In this document: positions 1 to 6,860 of the stretch, in pieces
Layout: every line of letters starts with the position of its first letter
Numbering within the stretch: the first letter of the stretch is position 1
Source: an uncultured Oscillospiraceae bacterium
GTDB lineage: Bacteria; Bacillota; Clostridia; Oscillospirales; Oscillospiraceae
DNA length: 64,000 nucleotides
NCBI GenBank assembly: GCA_947631395.1
Contig: CANRLF010000001.1
Coordinates: 62,001-126,000, forward strand
Reading direction: 5' to 3'
Made by a program: the position numbers and the translations under genes
Notes under the pieces: generated by a model
Database searches by the model: none
The model's input: the letters and a program-made list of their open reading frames with translations, nothing else
What the model was told of the DNA's origin: nothing

Positions 1-1037
1 CGCTGGAGGGCTTTGCCGATGTGGAGGGCACGAAAATAATCGTCTTTTACCCAAGAGACGGCGTGTCGGACATCCAGAAGCTCCAGATGACGAGCCAGGA
101 GGGCTCAAACGTGGCGGTGGCGGCGGTGAACGGCAACTTCGACGACGCCCAGACGACGGTGAAGGAGATATTCTCGGACCCGGAGCTCCGGGGGGAGCTT
201 TCGGCGTCGGGGTGGATGCTGTCCTCGGCAAACTCCATAAACTGGGGCAGACTGCTCCCGCAGATAGTCTATTATATCTCCGCCTACTGTGACCTTCTGA
301 ACTCGGGGGACATAGTCATGGGGGAGAAGGTGAACTTCTGCGTGCCCACGGGGAACTTCGGCGACATCCTGGCCGGGTATTACGCCATGAATATGGGACT
401 TCCGGTAAACAGGCTCATATGCGCCTCCAACAAAAACGACGTGCTCACGGAGTTTTTGAATACGGGAGTCTACGACAGGAACAGGGAATTTTACACAACC
501 GTGTCGCCGTCAATGGACATTCTGGTGTCCAGCAATCTGGAGAGGCTCCTATACGACCTTTCGGGGAAGAACGACGCCGAGACGGCGGAGTATATGCGCT
601 TACTGAGAGATACGGGGCGCTACCGGGTGTCGGACAGGATAAAGTCAGCAATGGACGGGGTGTTTGCCGCCGGGAGCTGTGACGACGGGGAGACGAAGGC
701 GGTCATCGCCGGAGCCTTCAAGGAGCACGGATACCTCATCGACACCCACACCGCCGTGGCCTACGGGGTGCTGGAGAAGTACAGGCGTGATACGGGGGAC
801 GACACGGTGTCCGTGGTCGTATCCACCGCAAGCCCCTATAAGTTCTGCGCGGCGGTGCTGGAGGCCCTGGGTAGGACGCCGGAGCACACGGGGCCGGAGC
901 TCATTGGGGAGCTTGAGGACGCCAGCGGGGTGCCCGCGCCCGCGCCGCTGAAGGGGCTGTTGGGAAAGTGCCCGAGATTTACGGACAGCTTCGATAAGGG
1001 CGACCTCAAGGGAGTAGTGAGGGATTTTCTCAAGTGA
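1..1037 (+). CDS. thrC: Threonine synthase, C-terminal part (5' end outside window)
   Basis: Threonine synthase converts O-phospho-homoserine to threonine with pyridoxal phosphate in the cytosol. The reading frame is open from base 3, so the gene starts upstream of the window; the piece with the PLP-binding lysine is missing and about 344 residues remain. What is visible fits the long (thrC class) family: the segment FYPRDGVSDIQKLQM, and the phosphate-binding stretch PTGNFGDILAGYYA near base 350 followed by MGLPVNRLICASNKNDVL. The C-terminus ends in the usual region after a TASPYKF segment. No companion homoserine gene is seen downstream, since the next gene is on the other strand, so the operon context lies to the left. 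The family call is firm; the exact length is unknown. Confidence 0.93.
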   Translation, partial: LEGFADVEGTKIIVFYPRDGVSDIQKLQMTSQEGSNVAVAAVNGNFDDAQTTVKEIFSDPELRGELSASGWMLSSANSINWGRLLPQIVYYISAYCDLLNSGDIVMGEKVNFCVPTGNFGDILAGYYAMNMGLPVNRLICASNKNDVLTEFLNTGVYDRNREFYTTVSPSMDILVSSNLERLLYDLSGKNDAETAEYMRLLRDTGRYRVSDRIKSAMDGVFAAGSCDDGETKAVIAGAFKEHGYLIDTHTAVAYGVLEKYRRDTGDDTVSVVVSTASPYKFCAAVLEALGRTPEHTGPELIGELEDASGVPAPAPLKGLLGKCPRFTDSFDKGDLKGVVRDFLK

Positions 1038-1068
1038 TTATGTAAGTGAGAGCCCGCGTAAAACGGCG

Positions 1069-1108
1069 GGGCCCACGGTCTGAGATCGTTGTCTCAAATC
1101 ATGGGCCC
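1069..1108. terminator. Inverted repeat between thrC and the DUF1540 gene, possible two-way terminator
   Basis: Outer arms GGGCCCA (1069-1075) and TGGGCCC (1102-1108) enclose inner arms TGAGA (1081-1085) and TCTCA (1092-1096). It lies between convergent genes. There is no clear T-run on either side, so a role as terminator is inferred only from position. Confidence 0.35.
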
Positions 1109-1137
1109 GGGGAAAAGGCCGGCGGGCATATTTAAGG

Positions 1138-1320
1138 TCAGTTTACGGTTCTGGCCTCGAAGGTACCGCAGAAGGTCTCGGCCTTCCTGATGGCGGAGTG
1201 GGACTCCACCACGATGGAGTCGGCGTGGCAGTGGTTGTCCTTGCCGTGATAGCGGCAGTTTATGACGTCACAGCCCACGGCGCTCAGCTGGTCGTCCCAG
1301 CTTTTGGGGTTCTCGCTCAT
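1138..1320 (-). CDS. DUF1540 domain-containing small cysteine protein
   Basis: A 60-residue protein of unknown function. It shows the DUF1540 pattern of four cysteines, C17, C22, C31 and C51, with histidines H25 and H30 close by (GCDVINCRYHGKDNHCHADSI), which suggests binding of a metal ion such as zinc. The family is widespread in Clostridia and often small, cytosolic and expressed in sporulating lineages; no role has been settled. The gene stands alone, convergent with thrC and divergent from the phosphoesterase at 1478. The start codon is preceded by AAAGGAGCAAGGAT, a good ribosome site. The length matches the family. Confidence 0.82.
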   Translation of the reverse strand: MSENPKSWDDQLSAVGCDVINCRYHGKDNHCHADSIVVESHSAIRKAETFCGTFEARTVN

Positions 1321-1477
1321 ATCCTTGCTCCTTTAAGATCACTGTCTTTTTTCCGATATTCGACCGGGACTTTGTTTGCTCCGTCCACGCGGGGCCACGG
1401 CCGGGCGGCCGAAGCCGCTGATCAAACATCGGTATTATTATTTGACAACGTCCACTATTTATTCACGGGGGTGGAAC

Positions 1478-2164
1478 ATGCTCTTCACCATCGGGGATCC
1501 GCACCTGTCATTTGAGGCGGACAAGCCAATGAACATATTCGGCCCGGAGTGGATCGACCACGTATCGAAGCTCCTCAGGGGATTTGAGGTCGTCCACAGT
1601 GACGACACCACCGTCATATGCGGGGACCTGACGTGGGGGATGGACATGGCGGGGTGCCTGGAGGACTTCAGGTTCATAGACGCTCTGCCGGGGAGGAAGA
1701 TAATACTGAAGGGGAACCACGATTATTGGTGGTCCACCGCCGGGGCGGCAAAGAGATTTTTTTCGGAAAACGGCATAAATTCCATAGATATTCTGAACAA
1801 CAACTGCTTTTTTTATGAGGACGCGGCTTTATGCGGCACACGGGGCTGGATGTGCCCGAACGAGAACCCGTCGCCACATGACAAAAAAATCATGGACAGG
1901 GAGATAGGAAGGCTTGAGACGAGCCTCAGAAGCGCCGCGGATACGGAAAGACGGATAGTTTTTCTCCACTACCCGCCGATATTCGGGAAATTTTACGCCG
2001 AGGGTATGATAGACGTGATGGAGAGATACGGCGTCAGGGAGTGCTATTACGGACATATCCACGGCGCGGGGAGGCGTCTTGCCTTCGAGGGAGAGGACAG
2101 GGGCATACGCTACCGGCTGATCTCCGCGGATCACCTGGCATTCCATCCGGTGAGGGTGATGTAG
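1478..2164 (+). CDS. Cytosolic metallophosphoesterase
   Basis: A 228-residue calcineurin-like phosphoesterase. All metal-ligand blocks are visible in order: GDPHLSF at the N-terminus (D7, H9), CGDLTWG near residue 48, GNHDYWW near residue 77, HYPP near 168 and GHIHG near 196. No signal peptide or membrane segment is seen, so it acts in the cytosol, probably with two Mn or Fe ions, on an unidentified phosphoester. A longer in-frame start exists at 1376, but that extension has no family similarity and ATG 1478 is preceded by a GGGGGTGG ribosome site. The next gene, rpmE, has its own promoter, so this is likely a single-gene unit. Confidence 0.88.
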   Translation: MLFTIGDPHLSFEADKPMNIFGPEWIDHVSKLLRGFEVVHSDDTTVICGDLTWGMDMAGCLEDFRFIDALPGRKIILKGNHDYWWSTAGAAKRFFSENGINSIDILNNNCFFYEDAALCGTRGWMCPNENPSPHDKKIMDREIGRLETSLRSAADTERRIVFLHYPPIFGKFYAEGMIDVMERYGVRECYYGHIHGAGRRLAFEGEDRGIRYRLISADHLAFHPVRVM

Positions 2165-2209
2165 GGGACGATGAGGGGTGGCTTTCCCGGGGAAGAACTA
2201 AAAAAAGTG

Positions 2210-2238
2210 TTGACAACAGGGGCTTTGAGTGATAGAAT
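2210..2238 (+). promoter_or_regulatory. Sigma-A promoter of rpmE
   Basis: TTGACA at 2210-2215 and TAGAAT at 2233-2238, spaced by 17 bases, 45 bases before the rpmE start codon. Confidence 0.75.
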
Positions 2239-2283
2239 AACCCTTGCGTGAAAATACGACGACAGACGAAAGAGGTGAACATA

Positions 2284-2484
2284 ATGAAGGAGGGCATCCA
2301 CCCCAAGTACGAGCAGACCACTATCCGGTGCGCCTGCGGCGAGGTCATTGAGACTGGCAGTACAAAGAGTGACATCAAGGTCGAAATCTGCTCCAAGTGT
2401 CACCCCTTTTATACCGGCAAGCAGAAGCTGGTGGACACCAGCGGACGCGTGGATAAGTTCAACAAGAAGTTTGGGTTGAAATAA
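2284..2484 (+). CDS. rpmE: 50S ribosomal protein L31
   Basis: Bacterial ribosomal protein L31, 66 residues, a late-assembling protein of the large subunit that bridges to the small subunit. It is the zinc-binding (C+) form: C16 and C18 (RCACGE) and C36 and C39 ([11 protein letters not shown]) supply four thiol ligands. The C-terminal VDKFNKKFG is typical. An in-frame start at 2248 is possible, but the ATG at 2284 follows an AAAGAGGTGAAC ribosome site and gives the normal N-terminus MKEGIHPKY. It has its own promoter and a strong terminator right after the stop codon, so it is monocistronic. Confidence 0.97.
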   Translation: MKEGIHPKYEQTTIRCACGEVIETGSTKSDIKVEICSKCHPFYTGKQKLVDTSGRVDKFNKKFGLK

Positions 2485-2518
2485 AATCAACGCGGCCTGC
2501 GGGCCGCGTTGATTTTAT
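2485..2518 (+). terminator. Rho-independent terminator of rpmE
   Basis: A perfect 12-base stem, AATCAACGCGGC (2485-2496) with GCCGCGTTGATT (2503-2514), and a T-rich tail. Confidence 0.9.
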
Positions 2519-2522
2519 ATAA

Positions 2523-2757
2523 GGGGAACGTGCGGACCCGGGATTTGAAATTGGAATTTCAAATCCTGGGTCCTGCTGTTTTGCTCCACGCATGGCCTCG
2601 TCGTCGCTGATGCCGCTTTGCCTCGCCCTCCCTGCGGTCGGGCTCGGGCGCTGGCATCGCTCCTCCTCTCCCCAGCGGGCAACGGCCCGCCGGGGACCCA
2701 AGGCACATTGCGCAAAACAAAAGGTAATTTTCGCGACGTACATGCCGCCGCGAAAAT
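2523..2757. repeat. Intergenic foldback repeat, copy 1
   Basis: This 300-base gap between rpmE and the glycosyltransferase gene holds no gene. It starts with a GGGGAACGTGCGGA box (2523-2536), followed by a perfect 12-base hairpin, GGATTTGAAATT with AATTTCAAATCC (2541-2566). It ends in a 41-base box (2717-2757) that recurs at 6582-6622 with two mismatches and itself folds: ATTTTCGCG pairs with CGCGAAAAT. The 5' box recurs at 6484-6497 with one mismatch. The interior between the boxes differs between the copies. Function unknown. Confidence 0.6.
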
Positions 2758-2816
2758 CATTCAAAAAGAAAGGCGCGGCCGGGGGGGCGCTGGTTTTATG
2801 GTTTTTGAGATATTCA

Positions 2817-3929
2817 CTATTTGGACTGGACAAGGCGCTCGGCCAGGTCGCAGATGTCGGAGGCGGCGGTGGGGGAGATGTGGGCTCGCTGGGCGCTGAC
2901 CATGGAGGAGCGGAGCTCCGGGTCGCGGAGGGCCGTCAGGGCCTCGGTCATGGAGGAGAGGGAGGCGCGGCAGGTGATGCTCATGCCGGCCTGAGAGAAC
3001 CGGGAGGCGTTTATCGTCTCACAGCCGGGGATGGGGGGCAGGTGGATCATGGGGATGCCCAAAACCGCCGCCTCGGTGGAGGAGAGGCCGCCGGGCTTTG
3101 TGAGATAGACGCGGCTGGCGTGCATATAGCCGGCCATGTCGCGGGTCTGGCCGATGAGTATGACGTCTGAGCCGTGCTTTTCACGAAGTGTCTCATAGAG
3201 GGCCTTGTTGGAGCCGCAGATGACGATGGCCCGCTCGTTTTCCCTCATGGTCTCCAAGGCGGCGTCAATGGCAGTCTCAAGGCTACCGGCGCCCATACTG
3301 CCGCCGGAGATGAGGATGTAGTCGTAGTCGGGGGAGAGGCCGAGGCGTTTTTTGGCGGACTCGCCGGACTCGAACTGCCTGAACGCGGCGGCCACGGGGA
3401 TGCCGTAGGGGTAGAGCTTTTCCCGGGGGACCTTCCAGTGGACGAACTCCTCCAGGACCTGCTCATCGGGCACCACGTAGGCGTCCATGTCGGGCTCCTC
3501 GGCGAAGGGGGCGCAGGTGTAGTCGGTATCCACGAATATGGTCTTTGGCAGGGCCATGCCGTGGCGCTTCAGGATGGTCATTATCTCCGCCGGGAAGAGG
3601 TGGGACATGATGACCACGTCGAAGCTGTGCTCCTTAAGGTAATTCCCAAGAAGGTCAGCCATCCTGCCGTTGAGGTAGAGGACGGGGGAGTGGATGGGAA
3701 GATGCCGGTAGGCGTTACCGGCGCCGTACACCAGGCCGAAGGCCGCCGGGGCCCGCTGTACGAGCTTTATATATGTGTTGTCGATCCTGCGGGCCAGGCC
3801 GCCGTTTTTAAGGGTGTAGGGGTTGAGCATCTCGCCGTGATGACCGCGGCGAAGGAGCTCCTCCAGCACGGCCGAGCCCGCGGAATTATGTCCGCCGCCG
3901 GTACCGCAGGAGAGTATCAGTGCATCCAT
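2817..3929 (-). CDS. Diacylglycerol-type glycosyltransferase (MGDG synthase/MurG-like fold)
   Basis: A 370-residue GT28-type glycosyltransferase, similar in pattern to processive diacylglycerol glucosyl/galactosyltransferases. The N-terminus ILSCGTGGGHNSAG is the glycine-rich acceptor loop, FVDTDYTCAP lies in the middle, and the C-terminal half has the nucleotide-sugar site ILISGGSMGAGS, then TKPGGLSSTEA. It probably transfers a hexose from a UDP-sugar to diacylglycerol at the inner membrane face, making glycolipid. The start codon at 3929 follows AAAGGTGAAAC; a longer frame reaching 4160 overlaps plsY and is not used. The gene overlaps the end of plsY by 13 bases, so the two lipid enzymes are translationally coupled and downstream of a two-component pair. 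The sugar and acceptor are inferred. Confidence 0.82.
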   Translation of the reverse strand: MDALILSCGTGGGHNSAGSAVLEELLRRGHHGEMLNPYTLKNGGLARRIDNTYIKLVQRAPAAFGLVYGAGNAYRHLPIHSPVLYLNGRMADLLGNYLKEHSFDVVIMSHLFPAEIMTILKRHGMALPKTIFVDTDYTCAPFAEEPDMDAYVVPDEQVLEEFVHWKVPREKLYPYGIPVAAAFRQFESGESAKKRLGLSPDYDYILISGGSMGAGSLETAIDAALETMRENERAIVICGSNKALYETLREKHGSDVILIGQTRDMAGYMHASRVYLTKPGGLSSTEAAVLGIPMIHLPPIPGCETINASRFSQAGMSITCRASLSSMTEALTALRDPELRSSMVSAQRAHISPTAASDICDLAERLVQSK

Positions 3930-4531
3930 AGAAGTTTCACCTTTATCTTTTCTCTTTCCTCTGAGCTCATGTGGAGCTTCAGTATCACCACGGCCGTTAT
4001 GGAGGCAAAGCCCAGAAGGACCGGAAGTCCCACCGGACAGATGGCCATGACGGCGGCGGATACGAGGAACGTAACAAGGGTCCTGTAAAAATGGGGATCT
4101 ATCCGCAAAACAACGGAGAAGAATATGAAGAACATCGCCAGGACCACGGCGGGGATCCACACGGTGGGCATGAGCCCCAGGAGGGCCCCGAAGGACACGG
4201 CGATGCCCTTACCGCCGCGAAAGCCGTGGAAAACGGAGAAGGCGTGGCCCACCACCGGGGCGACGATCACGAACGTGAGACCGTAGGGGGAGGTGGGGCC
4301 GGCGGTGTTGAGGTAGGCGAACACGGGGGCGAAGCCCTTCATAAGCTCAAAGCACAGCGTAAGTACACCGCAGGCAAAGCCGCCGTAGGTGAAGGCGTTG
4401 GCTGTGCCGGGGTTGCGGTCGGGGCTCTTTTCCACGATGTCGCCCTTGCGCAGAAGGGCGGCGAACAGGCGGGCGTAGGTGACGCTCCCGGATATGTAGC
4501 CCAACAGCGTGAACAGTATGGAGCGAAGCAT
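3917..4531 (-). CDS. plsY: Acyl-phosphate:glycerol-3-phosphate acyltransferase PlsY
   Basis: PlsY makes lysophosphatidic acid from acyl-phosphate and glycerol 3-phosphate, the first step of membrane phospholipid synthesis. The protein has 204 residues and about five membrane segments, normal for the family. Visible signatures are LGYISGSVTYARLFA at the N-terminus, the DRNPGTANAF loop (a variant of the usual GxGNxGATN motif) and VGHAFSVFHGFRGGKGIA near residue 97, the glycerol-phosphate/acyl-phosphate loop. The start follows AAAAGGAGGGGG. It sits 55 bases after the sensor kinase gene and overlaps the glycosyltransferase gene, so lipid synthesis appears to be under the same transcript as the two-component system. 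The variant first motif marks a divergent PlsY branch. Confidence 0.9.
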   Translation of the reverse strand: MLRSILFTLLGYISGSVTYARLFAALLRKGDIVEKSPDRNPGTANAFTYGGFACGVLTLCFELMKGFAPVFAYLNTAGPTSPYGLTFVIVAPVVGHAFSVFHGFRGGKGIAVSFGALLGLMPTVWIPAVVLAMFFIFFSVVLRIDPHFYRTLVTFLVSAAVMAICPVGLPVLLGFASITAVVILKLHMSSEEREKIKVKLLWMH

Positions 4532-4586
4532 TTTCCCCCTCCTTTTCCATCGCGTCGCGGGCGCGGCGCGGCGGCGTGTGAGATGC

Positions 4587-5627
4587 TTATTGTTCCTGTC
4601 CCTCAGGAAGAGTGACCGTGAAGCGGCAACCGCCGGGGATGTTCTCGGCGGCGATGCTCCCGCCGGCCAGGGTGACTATCTCTTTGACGAGGGCCAGCCC
4701 AAGGCCGTTGCCCTCGTCCCGGTGGGGACCGTCGGTCTGGTAAAAGCGGTCGAAGATGTGGGCCATGTCGGACTCGCCTATGCCGTCGCACTCGTTTTCC
4801 GCGGTAAAGACTATGCTATCGCCCTCGCGGAATAGCCGGAGCTTGACCATCGCCCCACGGGGGCTGAACTTGATGGCGTTCTCGATGAGGTTGTCCCAGA
4901 CGTGCTGCATCAGCGCCTCGCTGCCGGTGTAGGCTATGGGCTCCAGCTCCGCGTCAAATTCCGTCTCCCTGGCGGTCCAGCGGGGCTCAAGATATACGAC
5001 GGTCTGGCGTATCTGCTCATCGAGACTATATGTGCTCAGGGCGTCCTTTATGGCCTGATTGTCGAGCTTGGACAGGAGCAGTACCCCGCCGGCGAGCTTG
5101 GAGAGCCTTCCGGTGTTGAGGAGGATCTTGTCCACATACTGGGCCCGCTCGCTGTCGGAGAGGCCGTCGCTGTCCTGAAGGAGGGTGGCGTAGCCCTCTA
5201 TGGCGTTTATGGGCGTCTTGAACTCGTGAGAGACGTTGGAGATAAAGTCGGTCTGGAGTATCTGGGTGGCGCCGAGCTCCTTGGTCATAAGGTTGAAGTC
5301 GGAGCGCATCTCGCGTATCTCGCGAAAGCCGTGGCCCTCGTCGAGACGGACGGAGAAATCGCCCTTCGCCACCTTGTGCATGGCGTCCCGGAGGCTCGCC
5401 ACGGGCTTGAAAAAGCATATGACGAGGGCGATGGTAAGTCCCACGCCGAGAAGCACACTGACGATGAGCATCCACACAACGTCGGGGATCCTGAGGGTGA
5501 AGGGCACCCACCGGTGGAGAAGGCCCGTTATGGCGTCGGAGGCGGCCACGAGGAACAACAGCTCGAGCATCACGAATACGATGAAGAATACTTTTATCCC
5601 CGGCTGGGGCGAGCGACGGCCCTTCAT
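4587..5627 (-). CDS. Two-component sensor histidine kinase with HAMP domain
   Basis: A 346-residue membrane histidine kinase. Two membrane segments (about 12-30 and 50-73) enclose only some 20 external residues, so it probably senses something at or in the membrane. A HAMP linker (about 74-125) leads to the dimerisation box SNVSHEFKTPINA with the phosphorylated H134, then the ATP domain with the N-box NLIENAIKFS, a DGIGE G1 box and GNGLGLALVKEI. Its start overlaps the stop of the response regulator gene by four bases (ATGA), so the two proteins are made together and form a cognate pair. The genes plsY and the glycosyltransferase follow, which suggests that envelope lipid status is the signal or the target. 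Confidence 0.93.
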   Translation of the reverse strand: MKGRRSPQPGIKVFFIVFVMLELLFLVAASDAITGLLHRWVPFTLRIPDVVWMLIVSVLLGVGLTIALVICFFKPVASLRDAMHKVAKGDFSVRLDEGHGFREIREMRSDFNLMTKELGATQILQTDFISNVSHEFKTPINAIEGYATLLQDSDGLSDSERAQYVDKILLNTGRLSKLAGGVLLLSKLDNQAIKDALSTYSLDEQIRQTVVYLEPRWTARETEFDAELEPIAYTGSEALMQHVWDNLIENAIKFSPRGAMVKLRLFREGDSIVFTAENECDGIGESDMAHIFDRFYQTDGPHRDEGNGLGLALVKEIVTLAGGSIAAENIPGGCRFTVTLPEGQEQ

Positions 5628-6295
5628 TGGCGCACCACCTTGTAGCCCACGCCGCGGATGGTGACGATCTTGAAGTCGGGGTTGTCACGGAACTTCTCGC
5701 GGAGGCGCCCGATATGTACGTCCACCGTGTGGGTGTCGCTCTCGCTCTCATAGCCCCATATGTCGTCCATGAGCTGTTGGCGGGTGAATATCCGCCCGAG
5801 ATATGAGGCCATCTTGTACAGCACCATGAACTCCTTCTGGGGCAGGACCACGGTCTCGCCGCCGGAGGTAACGGTCAGGGAGTCGCACTCCAGAACCGTG
5901 CCGCCAATGACCTGGCGGCGCTCGCTTATCATTTGGGCCCGGCGGAGAAGAGCGCCCACGCGCAACACCATCTCGTTCACGTTCACGGGCTTTACCATAT
6001 AGTCGTCGGTGCCGGAGAGGAACCCAAGGCGCATGTCGTCAAAGGCGTCCTTGGCGGTTATCATAAGCACGGGCGTGGTGTTGCCGGAGTCACGCATACG
6101 GCGGACAAGCTCATAGCCGTCGAGCATAGGCATCATAATGTCGCTTATGACGGTGTCAAAATACTCGCCGTCCAGGGCGTCAAGGGCCTCGCGGCCGTTG
6201 GACACGCCCCTGACGGAGTAGCCGTTTTTCACGAGGACCCTGGTGAAGAGCTCCCGGAGCTCCCGGTCGTCCTCGGCGATAAGTATCTTAAGCAT
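5624..6295 (-). CDS. OmpR-family response regulator
   Basis: A 223-residue response regulator with an N-terminal receiver and a C-terminal winged-helix DNA-binding domain. The receiver shows the acidic pair ED at 8-9, the phosphorylation site D52 (ISDIMMPMLDG), T80 and K102 (YMVKPVN). The output domain ends with the usual YESESDTHTVDVHIGRLREK and TIRGVGYK segments. It is the first gene of a minus-strand operon with its kinase, plsY and a glycosyltransferase. It is expected to bind repeated sites in DNA near its own promoter; two TTGACA hexamers in tandem lie upstream, but no clear operator was identified. Confidence 0.95.
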   Translation of the reverse strand: MLKILIAEDDRELRELFTRVLVKNGYSVRGVSNGREALDALDGEYFDTVISDIMMPMLDGYELVRRMRDSGNTTPVLMITAKDAFDDMRLGFLSGTDDYMVKPVNVNEMVLRVGALLRRAQMISERRQVIGGTVLECDSLTVTSGGETVVLPQKEFMVLYKMASYLGRIFTRQQLMDDIWGYESESDTHTVDVHIGRLREKFRDNPDFKIVTIRGVGYKVVRQ

Positions 6296-6323
6296 GGCGC
6301 CCCTCCGTAATTTTGGGATAATG

Positions 6324-6352
6324 ATATTCCCGTAAATTCAAGTCACTGTCAA
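6324..6352 (-). promoter_or_regulatory. Possible promoter of the two-component/lipid operon
   Basis: On the minus strand TTGACA (6352-6347) and GAATAT (6329-6324) are 17 bases apart. A second TTGACA lies just upstream. The -10 is weak. Confidence 0.4.
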
Positions 6353-6423
6353 TTCAATGTCAACATTTGTTGATTTTTGATGAACGCCTTACGGCGAGCG
6401 GGGAGAAAAGAGAGGGTTATATA

Positions 6424-6673
6424 AATATCCGCGTATGCGGATATTCAGCCTGTCGAAAAAGGCCTGCGGCCTTTTCCGACAGAGGGGGACGTGCGGAAAA
6501 ATTCGCGAAAAGGTCTGCGGACCTATTCGCAAATTTTTCCTGCCGTCACGCCGCGCGCGCCGCAAGCGGCACACTTGCGTGACAAAAGGTAATTTTCGCG
6601 ACGCACATGTCGCCGCGAAAATTGATTGAATTTGAGTTTTTTGACAATCTGAATATCCGCGTATGCGGATATT
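6424..6673. repeat. Foldback element bounded by two identical 22-base palindromes (copy 2 of the intergenic repeat inside)
   Basis: The left end (6424-6445) and right end (6652-6673) carry the same palindrome with arms AATATCCGC and GCGGATATT and loop GTAT. Between them lie a hairpin CTGTCG...GGCC-TGC-GGCC...CGACAG (6449-6481), a second long hairpin around AGGTC-TGC-GGACCT (6496-6541), a GTCACGC/GCGTGAC pair (6545-6583) and the 41-base box shared with copy 1 (6582-6622). No open reading frame with family features is seen. The gap 6296-6860 otherwise holds only promoters. Confidence 0.65.
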
Positions 6674-6753
6674 ATACTACAAAATCGGCGCGAAGCATAT
6701 GGACGTGTCGTAGAAAATATGAGAAAAATGTAGAGGGAGGGTATTGCAAATTG

Positions 6754-6782
6754 TGGACAGGGGAGAGAATCAATGGTATAAT
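6754..6782 (+). promoter_or_regulatory. Promoter of the hybrid kinase operon
   Basis: TGGACA at 6754-6759 and TATAAT at 6777-6782, 17 bases apart, about 79 bases before the start codon. Confidence 0.65.
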
Positions 6783-6860
6783 ATATTTATTACATTTCTA
6801 TGAAAAAGCGACGAGTGAAATTTACGGACCTGTCAACAGAGGGTGACTGGAGGGAAGAAA

